DNA of 64,000 nucleotides from Pelargonium tetragonum (Eukaryota > Streptophyta > Magnoliopsida > Geraniales > Geraniaceae), in assembly GCA_036897445.1 (NCBI GenBank), contig JAYMTL010000046.1, positions 1 through 64,000 of the forward strand. Direction: 5' to 3'. Positions 11,169-25,000 of the stretch are shown one piece after another. The notes beneath the pieces are model-generated. The model saw only the letters and a program-made list of their open reading frames with translations. It was not told where the DNA came from and ran no database searches. Position 1 is the first letter of the stretch; each line of letters begins with the position of its first letter. The position numbers were made by a program, and so were the translations under genes.

Positions 11169-14045
11169 ACCCCCTGGCTTTTCAGAAAGTGTAGTCAGTC
11201 TGAGGAAGTACTCCTTTGTTTTTAATTGCCGGACGAGCTGTTTAAGGGGTTACTTTTTAGAGGAGTTAATAGATGAGAATACTCCTTTAGAAAGGGTACT
11301 TCGTCTTTCCCGCTTAAGTGCTTTATTCTTTCTCGTACCGGATTAAGGAATAGTTTCCGTTTCCAAGTATTCTGGGTCCCCTCTCAAAAATAGACTTAAA
11401 AGTAGGTTAATAGGATTTTGGATGGTAAAGATTTACTATTATATTTATAAGTCATTTTAGTATAGCACTAGTATTTTACTCTTGCTTTCCTCTATTGTCT
11501 TTCCTGTTACAAATTTCATTAAAAAGTTTGGTAATAAAATAGCAAAAAATAGGCAATATTATTTAGAATATATTACTTATTTCATTTTCAGAATAATGTC
11601 TAAAAAGTCTTAACCCGGGATATATGAGTGCATTAATAAAGTTATAGATTTTTCAATATAGGAAATTTTAGGGCCCTTTACTTGGGTTATCTTTTTGGCA
11701 ATACTCGTAGTTAAGTATTTCGTTAATCTATCCATTACTTTTGTCTCGTTCCCCTTGATTAAGTTCCAACAAAAGAAGTAAACCTAGATACTTATAAAAA
11801 GATAGCATACCTTTTGTACCGATGAAAGTTGGGAGGTAATCCTTGTAGTAGATATTATACCCCAGCAAATTAACGTGTTCACAAGCTTTAAGACCCGAGG
11901 TTTTCATAGGGTAGTGGAAATTTGTTTGTAATACCTCTACCTAAATTTTCTTTACTCAGTTGGTATAGCTTCCTATGAAATACTTTACTATAGATTAGAT
12001 TATAAGTTAAGTCTCGAAGCTTGGTTGTGAGGGGGGCTCAGTTCCTCAAATTATTATAAGTATAAGAACCCTCCTACTTTGCAGACCCCCTAAACATAAA
12101 AATTTTTCTACCAGATTCCGTCACTTTCCTACTTATTACCTTGCCAGTGTGTTATAAAATATGTAAAACAAATAGCCATTAAGTAGACCTCGAAAGTCCT
12201 GTGCTGAAGATTAGCTACGAAATAAAGCTTTGGAAATATCTAATATTCTATAAACCAGTATACTTTATTAAAATTTCTATAAAGAAATTCTTTTTTTAAC
12301 TACTTTCTTTTTTGAACTTATCAAGGCAAGTAGAACTTGTAAAGGAATCATAAGGAGAGGGGAACTGCTTCTTGTGAGAATGCAAAATCTTTCTCTTTTT
12401 GTGTCATAACGCTTATTCTATACTATACCAGGTAATTTAGTTTCTCTTTTCTATCTATGCGGAGTCGTTTCTTTATGATACATTGTCTGCTGCGATAGAG
12501 GACGCTCTCAAAATTCCCTTTTATTCTAATACTATAAAAATAAGACATACAGGCTAAAACGTGCCTATTTTTTTCCTTTTTATGTGAAGCAGGGTCGAAA
12601 TAAGATAACCCCCTTCTTAGGCGCAGGCTGCTCTGTTATAACATTTATACTCTTGCAGTGATTACAAAAAAAAGAAGAGTGCTCTAGTAAAAGGGTTGTT
12701 ATAGTCTTTCCGAATTCAAAGGCTACTTGAGTAATAGCTTATGTTACGAAACGGCATAGAGTGTAACTGCTTTTAGGATCCTAATAGAAAGCGCGATACC
12801 AACTTAAGTGCAATCAAGACTTTAACAGTTTTTGCGGGTATAAACTTTGGAGAATCCTCTTTTGGACAGTAACATAGCCTTTCTGATAAGCGGTAATATG
12901 ATGAATAACAAAAAATCTTTTTAGTATTTTATTAAATTCTGGAATAACTCTATTTTTATATAAATTAGAAAATTATAGAGACCCTGTTTACTCAAATTAG
13001 GGTATATAAATTTAGAACTCTAAGTAGATCCTATCCAAGCAAATAAATAACTCTAGAATCTTTTATAAGTTGCTTTTTTAGGGTTTCTCCGGGGCCTAAT
13101 ATTCTCCTTAGTATCCAGTTACCTATGAATGAAGGGCCCCCTTTTCAAGACAAGATTTTTTGAATAATTCAAGGTCTAGTAAAATTTGGGTATATCTGAA
13201 TTATTACTCAAGTAAAAACTCCTGGTTAACGCGATTGTCCTTGTATTCTAAAGTTACATCTGGCGTCGTCAACTCTATAAGTTAAACTAAAAGTGTTCTT
13301 TGAAGGGACTCTGCTTTTTACAAGTAAAGGCTTCTTCTAAAGGCAAAGCTTAGGTGTATCTCTGAAGATTGAGCCTTTCCACCATAAATAGAAGTTTTAA
13401 ACCCTGATTTTTTTGAATAAAGTAGCGGGTACTTTATATTTTCGATTAGAATAAAGACTTTCTTATCCTCTTATGTAGTACTATAAAAGTAGCACTTGGC
13501 TAAACCTTTAAAAATATTGCATAAAACCGCATTAAATTCTCAAAAGCGGAGCTGGATCGTCTACGCGGGAGCTAGTTAAATCGTGTTTTATACATCTAAA
13601 ACGGCCCTAGAGCCCCCTTTTGATAAACTTATTTACACTTAAAAACTTCCTAAAGCTACTAATTAAATTAAAACATGTAAGATTTCATTTAAGAGATTGA
13701 CCGGGGTATACCAGTTCTTTTATGGGTAGCGAAATAACTTAGGCATGTATTCCTTGATGTGAAACCCCTTTTCGCGTGGTGATTGATACAAAGTCACACC
13801 TACGAGGGGGCTTTACTTAAATTTCATTTTACAATTTTTGGAGGAGTTTATAAGATACAAATGAACTGGGAATTTCACGGATTCCTTTTCTTTGGAAAGA
13901 GAGAAACTGAGGAGGAAGAGTAGATGTGAGAAAAACTTTGGGTCGCTGTCTTCTTGTTGGCAGCCTATAGCTAGTATGATATGGGGTTACTCTTTAGACT
14001 CCCTTGTAAGATAGTTAATAAGGTCTTCTAGTAATGAATATGGTA

Positions 14046-14703
14046 GTTTTCTAGTAGTAATCTTAGTTGTTAAGGTATATTCCCTATCAGTATATTCTCT
14101 CTATTGTATTAGTCAGTATTATTAGAGAGTTATGTATTATGTATATAGAGCATACCTATACACGTATGGACACCCGCCACTTCTTATTGACTTACTTCTT
14201 ACATCCCGCTATCTTACCTATAACTGGAATACCTCTCATCTTAGTCTTAAAAACTACTTCTTAAGTAAGAGCTATACCCCTGTATCTTTTGATAGTCTTC
14301 TTAGCTTTCTTATTTGTACTTGCTAAACCTGCTTTCTTACTCGGTAGAGCACTAAGATAAAGAGCACCGTGTACAGGGTTAACTGTAGTACATAGGAGAA
14401 GGATAAATACTAAGACTTGGATTAGAGAATTAGTGACTTACAGTTTTATCATTCATATAAAGCAAGTCTTACTATTTATACTTAGATTGGTACCAACGAG
14501 CCCGTTTTCAAGCTATTCTTAATTACGCTGTGGGTTAAAACTTACTCCGTTAAAAAGGAAACCCCTTCTTAGTCTACGGGAAGAACGAAATAAACTAACT
14601 ATACAATAAGAGTTGCGCCGACTTCCCTCCATCACTCGAATACTAGTAATTAAGTTTTTCTTGCACTATTGTCTCTAATTTGAACAGATGCTTACTCTAT
14701 TTT
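14046..14703 (+). pseudogene. Stop-poor, membrane-protein-like stretch (possible degraded gene)
   Basis: In the frame that begins TTG at 14067, about 210 codons contain only about six stops, where a random sequence of this composition should give roughly fifteen. The first 65 codons read as hydrophobic segments joined by IRELCIMYIEHTYTRMDTR and end ITGIPLILVLKTTS. After a TAA the frame resumes with a clear membrane helix (YLLIVFLAFLFVLAKPAF) and LLGRALR. Later segments are more basic. The pattern suggests an old membrane-protein gene, but no motif identifies it. A low-complexity tag/tat-rich composition could produce the same impression. If it is a gene, the in-frame stops mean it is dead or needs an unusual decoding. 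Confidence 0.2.
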
Positions 14704-14715
14704 AGGAGCGCTCCT
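14704..14715. other. 12-base perfect palindrome AGGAGCGCTCCT
   Basis: Two-thirds G+C in AT-rich spacer, one of three 12-base GC-rich perfect palindromes seen in the window. Confidence 0.7.
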
Positions 14716-17700
14716 TGAGCCGACAAAGAGTAACGGATAACTTGTATTAAAACTCCGCTGTTAAATGGTAATGCGGATTCAAATGTCTTTTCAATTGCTC
14801 GAAGGGGGCGCGCCTCGGACCGGTAACACCTTTTTTAGTACAAAAATTGCCGGGGCTCTTGGATTTCTTTATATAGTTAGGTTCGAATGAAAGAAAATAG
14901 AATCTATTTGTGTTTGTCAGTTTCCCGTACAAGTCTGAGATTAAGTTAGAGCTAAGAGACTGTTTTTAAGCCAAGCACCTGCCTTACTCAATACAACTAA
15001 GGTAGAGGATAAAGAAGGACCTAGCCAGGGAAAGCACTATAAACTACCAGATAAGAAAGGGAAGACTAATACACGACTGGAAAGAACTAGGAAGAGTAGG
15101 AATAAAAGCACGGGTTTGACTAAGAAAACAAGGCAATGCGTTAGTATTGATTCGGTAAGTCAGCAGGAATCTCATTTTAACAAAAAAAGACTAAGTATAA
15201 GACTATAAACACGCACAACGTCATTTAAATGGAAAGTCTCCCTCTATTTATTGTAGCACTCACTCTTATAGGATACCTTATAAAAAGAAACTAGGAAATA
15301 AAAAAAACGGATTTTTTAGAATAGCCAACCCTTTACTAGTATAAATTATACTTAACCTCTCCTCCCATTGTTTTTATTATTTATAGACTTACTGACAACT
15401 TGGAGGTATAACTCTCTTAAAAATGAAAAAGGTAGTGTTTGAACCACAACGAGGAGGCTCGCGTAGGGCAAATTATAGACAAACGGGCCCGTATTGATGT
15501 ATTGAATAGTGGGACCCCTGAATAAGCAAATGAATATCCTGCTGGGTTCAGGAACTAGGTCGTAAAGAAATTCATTTAAAATGAACTGTACTTTATCTAT
15601 TGCTAAAATCCTTTTGGCATAAACTTTATTAAGGAAGGAAATCAGAGCTTCAATGACCAAACAACCTAAGCTTCGCAGTTATTAAAAAAAATTTTGACTT
15701 CCTCTTCTAGTTTTAATAACACCCGCTGTAGAATTTCCTGAAAATGCAAAAATTTTTAAGAAGTAAGTATTAAAAATGCCAGCTTGATAATACGAATGAT
15801 TTTTATAATAAAAGGGCTTCTTGCACTAGTATAGGAAAAGAAATTAAGGAATACCCGTCATGTTAGCTGCGTTTTATCTTAATTGACCATAAGTTATGAT
15901 TGAGAGAGTAGGAACCCGCGGATACACTTAGAAATAGAATTTATACTTGAAACTCGGGTAGACTCAGGGTGCCCCTTCCTAGAATTAAGTGACAAGGTAA
16001 GGTGTTTGTCTTTACACGAGTGTGTACCCCTAACTAAAAGGGGGCTTTGTAACATATAACACAACTAATTATTCCGAGTAATTAAATTCTATAATTAGGT
16101 CGGGTTTTCTTTATTTATCGGGAAAAGCACTAGCTCTTATAAAATAAAAGTGTAAAAGTTCGGAAATGCTTACTCCAGTACTTTCCGTATTTTATGGTCT
16201 GGATACTAGGTTTACGGTAATTTTAATAAGGAAGCTTTCGAATATTATAGCGCATCGCCTTTATCTATTCAGGAGACTACTTTCTTTCTATAGGTCCCTT
16301 GTGTAAGTTTAACTCCCTTTTTTAGTGAAGAAAGCTCTTAACTCGGGTTTCTCCTTACAAGAGAAGCCTTATTACAACCTACACCGCGGTTAAACCTTAA
16401 CTTTTTATTAGTGTTTAACAAAGGAACTAAAAAATTCCGCATAAGGTACTTTTTGCTGATACATAACATACTAAAAACTGTTATTAATTCCTAAAAGGCC
16501 CAGGCTTTTCTACAATTTCATTTTTCTGAGTATTAGACTTCACAAAATAAATGTAAATAAACGAGTCTACTAGACGCTGGCAGGACCTTTACGTAAATTT
16601 CTTGTTATTTTTCATATCCTATAGCACACCCTATTAGCAAACTTAAAAAGCTGCCTTCTGCGCCCCTATAAAAATATCATAAAAGATTTAAAGGCTCTTT
16701 TTCTAAAGGGACAATTATCCTATATGGAAGTCTTAAAACGGATCAAACTAGGCCCGCATAGGAGTTCCCCGAGCAATTCTAATGAAAAAATATCCTTGTA
16801 AATGACTCTATTTTAGATCTCGGCCTTTGTGCAAATAAAGATTATGACTAAGGCTCTAAAAAGAAAATCTCGTATTTCGGGTTTTACAAGTTAACTCTTA
16901 TTATTAAAATTACCAGGCTTCTTTTTAGGACTTTGCAGCCCTTAATCCACCCAAAATTCTTCTTTTTCCCTTGCCAAGAAACTCAACACTCAAAAATTCA
17001 GGCATTAGGTTACACACACGATAACGAGAAGTGAAATACCACAGATAGCTTAAATTGCTTTGGGGTATAGGTATATAGTTGCTTTATTAGAGCTTTATTG
17101 TACTGAAAATTTAGATTTTCTTCATTTAGGATGAGCGAGTTTAAAGTGTAAATCCGTACTTTGACGGAAGTCCTTCGATAACTTGTATAACGAAAAACTT
17201 TTAGGTAGTTATATATAATAGTATAGGTCTTATCATTAAGAATTTACTGCAAAATTCATCCTGTTTTTACAATACATAACTAAGAAGAAAGCTGCAAAAA
17301 GTAGTGTGCTCCTTGTTGTTATACTAAAACTAAGTTATCCTCACGAACGAATAAAAAGAAAAGGTGTTTTACCTGCTTGAGTTTCCGCTTAGGGCCTCAA
17401 AACCCTGGAATTAACAGTAAAAGTAGAGTACAAGGATCCACGTTATGTATGTAAATAAAATAGGCATACGCTAGATAAGTCTTAAACTCTCTCTGTGAGT
17501 TCTAGTAAAAGGGGTTGTGTTAGGGGAAATCACTAAAGTACGAATAGTTTGGGGTTATACTCCATTAGAGTACACTTTACTACTTTGAAGGGTATACAAG
17601 AAGATTTGAATCCATTTTCTAAATATATTCTTTATCTAAGTAATTAAAACTGCTTTTACTAGATTTTATTCAAATGAGCTCTTCTTTCTGTATATTTTTG

Positions 17701-18919
17701 AAATAAGTATAAATAGGTTAAACGATTCTGGTACCCTTGTTTCTAGGACAAATGCTCCCTTCTTACTCTCTTTTACTGGCTAATAAATAAGGCGCGGAGC
17801 GGACTGGTGGAAGAATTCGACTTGGTTAGTTCCAAACCCTACACTTTAATTATTAATTACTTGCGTATTCTTATCAAATTGGAAAAGCTCTTTTAACGAG
17901 TTCCCCTAGGAAATTAATAAACTCTTTGTCATTTTTTATATGTTACTTTCACTTTCCGCCATCTACAGCAAAGAAGTTAACTAAAGATATACGAGAAATT
18001 GAAATATAGCTCAAATAAGATTCAATCATATTTCAAGAGCGCTTAAGCTAGAAAAGTTGAGTCAAGGGTAAGATGAAAGCACTCTTTAATTTAAGTATAT
18101 AATACAAACTATAAAAAGACTCTGTTTATTTAACGTTCAGTAAATGTGTTATTGATGTCCGTCCACCCGGTAGTAGAGTAAGTAGAGCAGCCCACAAAAA
18201 GAGTATGCCAGGGGTTTCAAAGATTAATCATCCCATTACCACAGGTCCTTAGTAATAAAAAAAAGGTGTATTTTCCCTTTAGCAGCACTACGACCCCTTT
18301 CTTTTACAAGGGTATTCTATATCTTCTTTCTTGAGAGATACAGCATCATAAGCCAGCTTACCGAGCGGGTGATAGAAAATTAGAAGCATACATATTAGGC
18401 CCTCTGCGTTTATCTTCTCCTTCATTTTCTACGAGGGATAGCGAGAAACCCTGTGACATACAGGTAGCTTTTGTAGTTTCGTGGAGTGGAGTAGTCGCCT
18501 ATTAGCGCCTTATTTTCAAATTTCTATCACTAAAAATTTTTCTAATAAAATATAACAAGTTTAAAACCCCCTTGAATTGGTGGGGCTCTCATCTCAAATA
18601 AATAGAAAAGTCTTTGGCTTTTTCCTTAGTCTTTTTTGAGTTTTACCCGTAATAAGGAAGAGGTATTCTGGTACTGCATAAGAGGATGGAAACAGGTTAG
18701 TTTAAGTTTTATTATATGAAATCCTGGAATGAGGAAGACCTAAACGAGTAGATTTTGACTTACGCTATGAGACTCTTTATTTACGTATTCTATTATTAAG
18801 AAAAGAATATTAAGAAGTAATTCTAAAAGGATCCTCAAGATAAATCTTGCCTGCTTGTAGATGCCTACCTTTATCTTTATTATATAGTACAGCTTTTAGG
18901 TTAAGAAATTCCCTTTTAT

Positions 18920-18931
18920 AGCTCCGGAGCT
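18920..18931. other. 12-base perfect palindrome AGCTCCGGAGCT
   Basis: GC-rich perfect inverted repeat without loop, in spacer. Function unknown. Confidence 0.7.
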
Positions 18932-19077
18932 GAAGAAAGAGGAATTCCTTTAAATTTTCTTAATTTGAGTTAAGGTAGAACACAGCGGCTACAGAACACA
19001 GTAACAGGTTCTAATCTCATAACACTTTCAAAAGGCTAATAAAAGAATTTCCAGTCCAGTAAAGAACTAAAGTGAAA

Positions 19078-19090
19078 GGTAATGTAATTA
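19078..19090 (+). repeat. Core GGTAATGTAATTA, fourth copy
   Basis: Exact 13-base core preceded by GTGAAA instead of GATAAA. Near-copies with one to three changes occur at 6174-6186 (minus), 52931-52943 (minus) and 54202-54214 (plus). Confidence 0.7.
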
Positions 19091-22000
19091 AAGTTTTCTT
19101 CTTTCTGTCCCTAATTAACAAGAAAGATAAGGTCTAAGGAATTTATAACAATAAGGGGGGAAGCACGAGAAAAATGGAAATCTAGAGTCTAGCTCTGAGG
19201 AAAGGGGTACATTAAGTGTCAGTCGAAGTTTTATGCGGTTAGAACTCCTTTGCAATAATTCTAATCAAATAAGGAAGAGATCAAGAACTAAGTAAGTTGG
19301 CGTTCCTTTGTTTTCTAGATTTCCGAGGGAACTCTCTAACTTAACTCGTAACACATCTAAAAGTCTTTTTATTATGCCTAGAATTCAAAATAGTTATAGT
19401 AGCAAAAAGGAGTTGGTCGTAGTTAAAAGGAAGAAAAGCAGGGACCTCCCATGGGAGGCAAAACATTACCTATATTCTTAAAGCAAGGTTGGGCTCTAAC
19501 GCAAGAAAGATTAGTTCAGTACAGCAGTATATTTTGATCGGTGTTTCTTTAAATGCAGACAAAATACGGATACAGGGTTTCAATAAAACAATTGTAGTGC
19601 ATGAGAGTAAGGAGTCCCCAAGTTACTGGTATTAGTATTAACGAAGCAAGTTGTTTCCTAGAGCAAGCTAGACTGTTCTGGCAACCTCAAAATTAGTTAC
19701 ATAGGGGTAAGGCCGGATATCGCTACAAAAGTTTCATGCTTTAGGTTAGCACTTCTGTAATTCAGCTATAACTTACTATGATAGGATTTTGAACCTATTA
19801 CCAAAGTCTCAATTAGAATTTCTTTTACTAAATACAAACTTGGACCTGAATATAAAGAAACTTCTTAGACTAAATCAGAAATTCCTAAATCCAAATCCTT
19901 TAAAGGTATGAAATAACTAGCTAGCAATCCCTCTTTGGCAAGAACACCTTTCCTAGTTCACCTAAATCCCTTAAAATCTGTCCTAGGGTCAGCTTACAAA
20001 GAGTAAGATCAAGAGCATTTCTAGTTCGCTTAGTAATTTATTAGTACAACTTACCAAAATAAAGTACCTCAACCTCAATTGGGTGGAAATCCATAAACAA
20101 GTTAGGAAATCGGGAATGTTTGCAATGTGTCTATCCTAAAGAAAAAGTAAGTTCCTAAACTCAAAAGATTATGAATTCTCAGGGAGCTCTAAGGAAAGTA
20201 AGTATCTGTTATCCTTTGCTATCAGAAGAACTAATACTAAGGAATATACGTTGACTTTTCTTAAACTCCTAACCGGAATTCTAATACAATTTATCCGTTT
20301 AACTCCGCCATAACAATTATATTCCCACTAGAAAGATCTAGATGCCTTGTTTCCATTAGAACAATTCTTTAGACCCAAGTATCTGGTTTAGGAATATACT
20401 TTTCAAAAAGGGAATCCACTCTCAACAAAGATAAGATAATCAGTTCCTTGCAAAGAAATAGAATCTAGATCAGGTTTCTCCTAGGAATCGAATCTACTCT
20501 CAGAATAGACTCTCGAACAATAGAAATAAATATACCTTTAGCAGCTTTTCACTGCTTTAATTAAGGACTCGGACTAGTTAGGAATCTCAATTCCCAAGTA
20601 AATGACTTCAGTAGATAGTATTATTATTGTATTACAGGATTCTGTACTCGTTAAACAACTTAGAATTTGTAGAAATTAGATAGGAATTATTCTAACTTGT
20701 AGAAATGGATTCCCTAAACTCAAGTAAAGTAGAACTCTTAATAAGGAAGGAATTTTAGGAGATAATCCCGGTTGAGCTGTAGGGCAGTCATTCGGAGAGG
20801 TAACAAATAAGAGACTCTTTGTGATTATAGGATCCATCCAGATTCGTTTTTTACTTTTAATCTTTTATTTTAAGAGTAGAATATTTAACTTAGTAAAAAA
20901 TAGAGTGGGGTCGCGGTTACTTTATTTACGGAGTTGAAATTTAACAAGTTTTAGACGGGGAATCTCACAACTACTTTGCACTTAAGTATACAAATTTATA
21001 AAAGTACTTTAAAGGTATTCCAACGGGGCCCCTGCACGGGTCTACTACTGTACTAGATCCCTTTCCTCAATTTTACAACAAGAAATCCCGATAGCTAAAC
21101 TGCTTATACTTATATTATCTTACTTGTAAAAGAAAAGGATACCCTCTTCTTAAGAGCATCTCTAACAAACTTCGATAATTAGTACTTTTCGCGACTTGAA
21201 CCTATGATATAGATTTGGATGCTTCAGGTTTGTCCAATTAAAATATGGATAGAACCCAAGCCCCGGTTTCGTAAACAGACTCCTTTTGAAGACTTCCCCC
21301 AGGATCCTAAAGCCTTCTAAATTTTAGTTAAAACTATACGTCCTTCTTGCAGAATTAAAAGGGAGCTCCTGCCGACCGCTACACTAAATATCATCTAGTC
21401 TTTACTTGTTAAAAAAAGCCTTATACCGAAAATTATAGTTATATCTAATTACCTTGTACTAAACACCTAGCAAACGTAGCTTCTCAAAGGACTCAAACTC
21501 TTAGTTTCTAAATTCCTCGCTGGAAATGCCTAAGGCAGCTTCTTTATATTGCATTCGGAAAAGTTTACTACTAAGTGGTCGTCAGAGAGATCCCCTATTA
21601 TATACTCCTTATTGATACTGCTTTATTCGTCTCGCAGTTAAGAGTAAAGGTTATACTTACTCCATATTCCTAAGCGAATAGCTCTTTGACTTAGGGGTGT
21701 ACTTTTTACGGGCTTTTTAATTTTAACTCGTTAGAGAGTCCTTAGGTTTATAAATGTATCCAACAAGAGATAAGTGGTCTTTGATTTCTTTAAAGGGTAG
21801 TAGAATATTATAGAGAGTCCCTCCTGTCTAATTGTAAAGTAATCCCTTAAAAAGCGCAACTAAATTAAGGATTTTTGACCGGAGTACCTAAAAAAAGGAA
21901 ACTCCCTAGGACTTTAGAAAATGAAATGGGTTCTGGGGAATCCCAGTATAAAGTGTGGATTAATTATTATATGTATATTAACGGCTCACAAAAGGGTGAA

Positions 22001-25000
22001 GTCAGCCCAGAAACAAAACAACTTAGCAAAGGGGGACTTATTTTATTTTAAACTCCAGTATCCTTACTTTCCGACTAAGTTTATGCCACTCTGCTAGTAC
22101 TTATTTCTCGTCCTTTTACTTTAAATAGAAGTAACCCCTTTATTTGACACTCAGAAAATCCTTGTTAAAGTTCATAATAATCTGACAGACAAGTATCTCT
22201 TATCGCATCTTTAGAGAGGAGTCCGCAATTTTAGTTTAGAAGAAATAAAGAGTACTACTTAAGGAATTTGAGCTAATTTAGGATCCTTTTTCAGAGAAGC
22301 TTTGATGACACGCCTTGTTTATTCGGTATTTTATAGTATTGAAGAGTTAATTCCCTGAAACAAGGTAAGAGTGTATGGTTACTTTTTCTTTAAAACATTT
22401 ACATTTCTTTTTAGAATTTCAAAAAACTAGGTTATTCAAATCTTCTTACTTACGTTATACAAGGGCTTCCCTTCTTTTGAGGTACATAACAAGCTGAAAG
22501 GGGTTCCTAACCCTAATACCCAAAAGTTTTTAGATACTAACCATGCGGGTATTTTTCAACAGAAATTGTAATTTAGTTGAGTGTGTTTAATGAGAGACTT
22601 GGTTTCGAAACGGGTGCCTTCTTTAAATTAGAAAATTCTAGGATCCGCTAGGAAAATTTCTCGGTTATTTTGGAAAAGGGGGCGATAACACTTACCTCAA
22701 TATTTTAAAGACTCATTTTGCCTTGTTTGAGAAGGGTCGGAATACTGTAATTATATGCTGTGCGGAAAAACCTCAGGCTCCGCTAGGGGATACTACTATC
22801 CGCTGGATTTTTTTATACTTTATTTAAAAGAGATTTTCCTTGTATCAAGTTAAACTTTAGACAATTAGGAGGTAACTTGCGAGATTACTTTTCGTTAGTT
22901 TATTAGAAAAATTCAGAGCTCTTACTAGCTAAAGCGCGAATTTTGCTTTACCAAAACAAGGGAAGAGTCACTAAAATACGGACTTAGATTAGTCTGCTAA
23001 CTTGTTTTTGATAGGGTATATTAACTAAGTCTTAAGTTTTTTCAAAGGGGTCAATTCCTATAAAAGGAAAGCACCAAGGAAACAAATTAAGGGTGTAAAA
23101 TTATAGACCAATTCTTATAAATCCAATAGGAAGACTTGAGCCCACCGATCCAATATAAATATGAGGTTTAGAATTATGCTTTAAGTCAAAAGTATACGTA
23201 ATTATGCACTTTTTAGTAAGGATCCCTGTAAGTTTAAAGCGGATTATCCATTGTAAACCAAGTTTTTAAGGAGTACGACCCTTTTAAGCTGTCTTTTAGG
23301 TTGTATACAAGTATAACACAAATATCTCCCAAGTATACTTAATAATTTAAATAGCTTTCACGTATGGATTTTTCCTTTCATCTCAAAAATTTTCGGAGGT
23401 TATCCTATATATAATATTTCCATTCATTTAAATAAAAAGGACCCCTTATTATTACAAAAACCCGACTATAGCGACAGAACCTGAATTTAGCAAGCCTTAA
23501 ATCCCGACAGGAAAACCCTCTAGAATTTCTTGCTCGTGAAGAAAAACTACAGTGTATTCGACTTCTAAAAAGGCGGACCTGTATTGCCTGTATTTTAGAA
23601 ATACCTTGCCAGGAAAGTTAGACAAGGCCTGAAAGCCCCCTTTATGTATAAATCTTAAGTTAGGGATAACCCTTTATAATTTAAGGAATGCCCTTTGAGT
23701 TAATCCGTTCTGAGTACTCTATGGGTAAAAGTCCTGGCATGTGTAAAGAGTCTCTAAAAAGGGGGTTCAATTACTAAAAGTGCGAGAAGTCAGATTTGTA
23801 ATTCTATAGGAATTTCTTATATTATATATTACAAGTTCTGCCTATATAAGCCTATTTAAGCTAAAGATTGCCTGTTTCTTATAGAGTCTTGTGCCGTAAG
23901 TTCACAATAATCTGAAATATTTATACTAAATCGCGGAGAATAAAGAGCCCGTTTTACCCAAGAAAACTTTTGAAATACTATCTCAAAGGGTTTGGACTAC
24001 TTTAGGCTATTCTTTAGAACTTCTTCGTAATACAATCCAGCCAGTATTATTTATTATAAGGTTTCATACAAACTTTGAAATGCTATTATCAGTAAAAGTC
24101 TTTACTACATTTATTCTTTCCTAATCTTTCCATTCAAGCACACTCCAGGAACTTCTGCTTGTTTCATTTTCTATACTTTATAACACGAGGACTCCCTATA
24201 TTACAAGAGTTCTGCCTTTGAGCGGGGACTTCAAAAAAAGGAATAAGATTATATTGCTGAATTCTTGAATAAGGCGGGTCACTAGACTAGAAAGAAAGGT
24301 GTTTATGTGAAACTATGACTTTATCATACCTTGTGGTTTACCAAGGTAAATCTAAGATACAGCTTGAATAGAAATAGGAAAAAAATGAAAGAGAATACAT
24401 AAGCAGAGTTTGGGGGTGGGGGAATAGAACCTAAAGGTAAAGGAGAGGGCTTACTTATACCTTTTGTAAACCTAAAACCCAGTACTTACTATAGGAATAC
24501 CTTGACTTCCGGGGTTCCCAGATTATACAGGAAACTTCTCCTGAGAATATTGTAATACTTTATAGTAGGATTTCCCCTTTTATTTTATCCGAAACCTTAA
24601 TGCTTTTTCCTTAGCACGAGTACAAAGGGTACTCTTTTGAATAATTATGATTACAAGGCGCTCTAGTAAAAAAAGGAATGAAATTCAGAAATAGACTTGG
24701 CAAGCTTTGCTACACTTATCAAAGCGGCTCTCTTTTAATATTATCCTACCCTTGGTTGAAACCTTTCTTCGATGTTGGACTATGTGGCTTACCACCTAGT
24801 TCATAAAGCTCCCTATAAATAAAATACTCAAGCAAGGCAAGTAACCCTGTCAATTGAGCCTTTGCTTATTCCTAGTTTCAAAAGACAAAAGCTGTTACAA
24901 CTTATATATAATGTCCTTTGCAAGTCTCTTATAGGGTTCCTACTGAATGAAATTCAAATGCATATGCTTCAGTAAAATAACAAAAAAAATTTCTCTTTAT

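Larger units (their letters stand above)
9825..14045. other. Gene-free spacer with an AT hairpin
   Basis: No gene seen. Holds the second 21-base word at 10255-10275, the AT-rich hairpin at 11141-11168 and a GGATCC site at 12776-12781. A 72-codon minus-strand frame at 10637-10855 is unrecognised. Confidence 0.6.

Noticed and set aside
15352-15660. Longest start-to-stop frame in the window (102 codons, minus strand)
   Set aside because: Begins with TTG, matches no family I know, and its length is within chance for 64 kb of six-frame AT-rich sequence.
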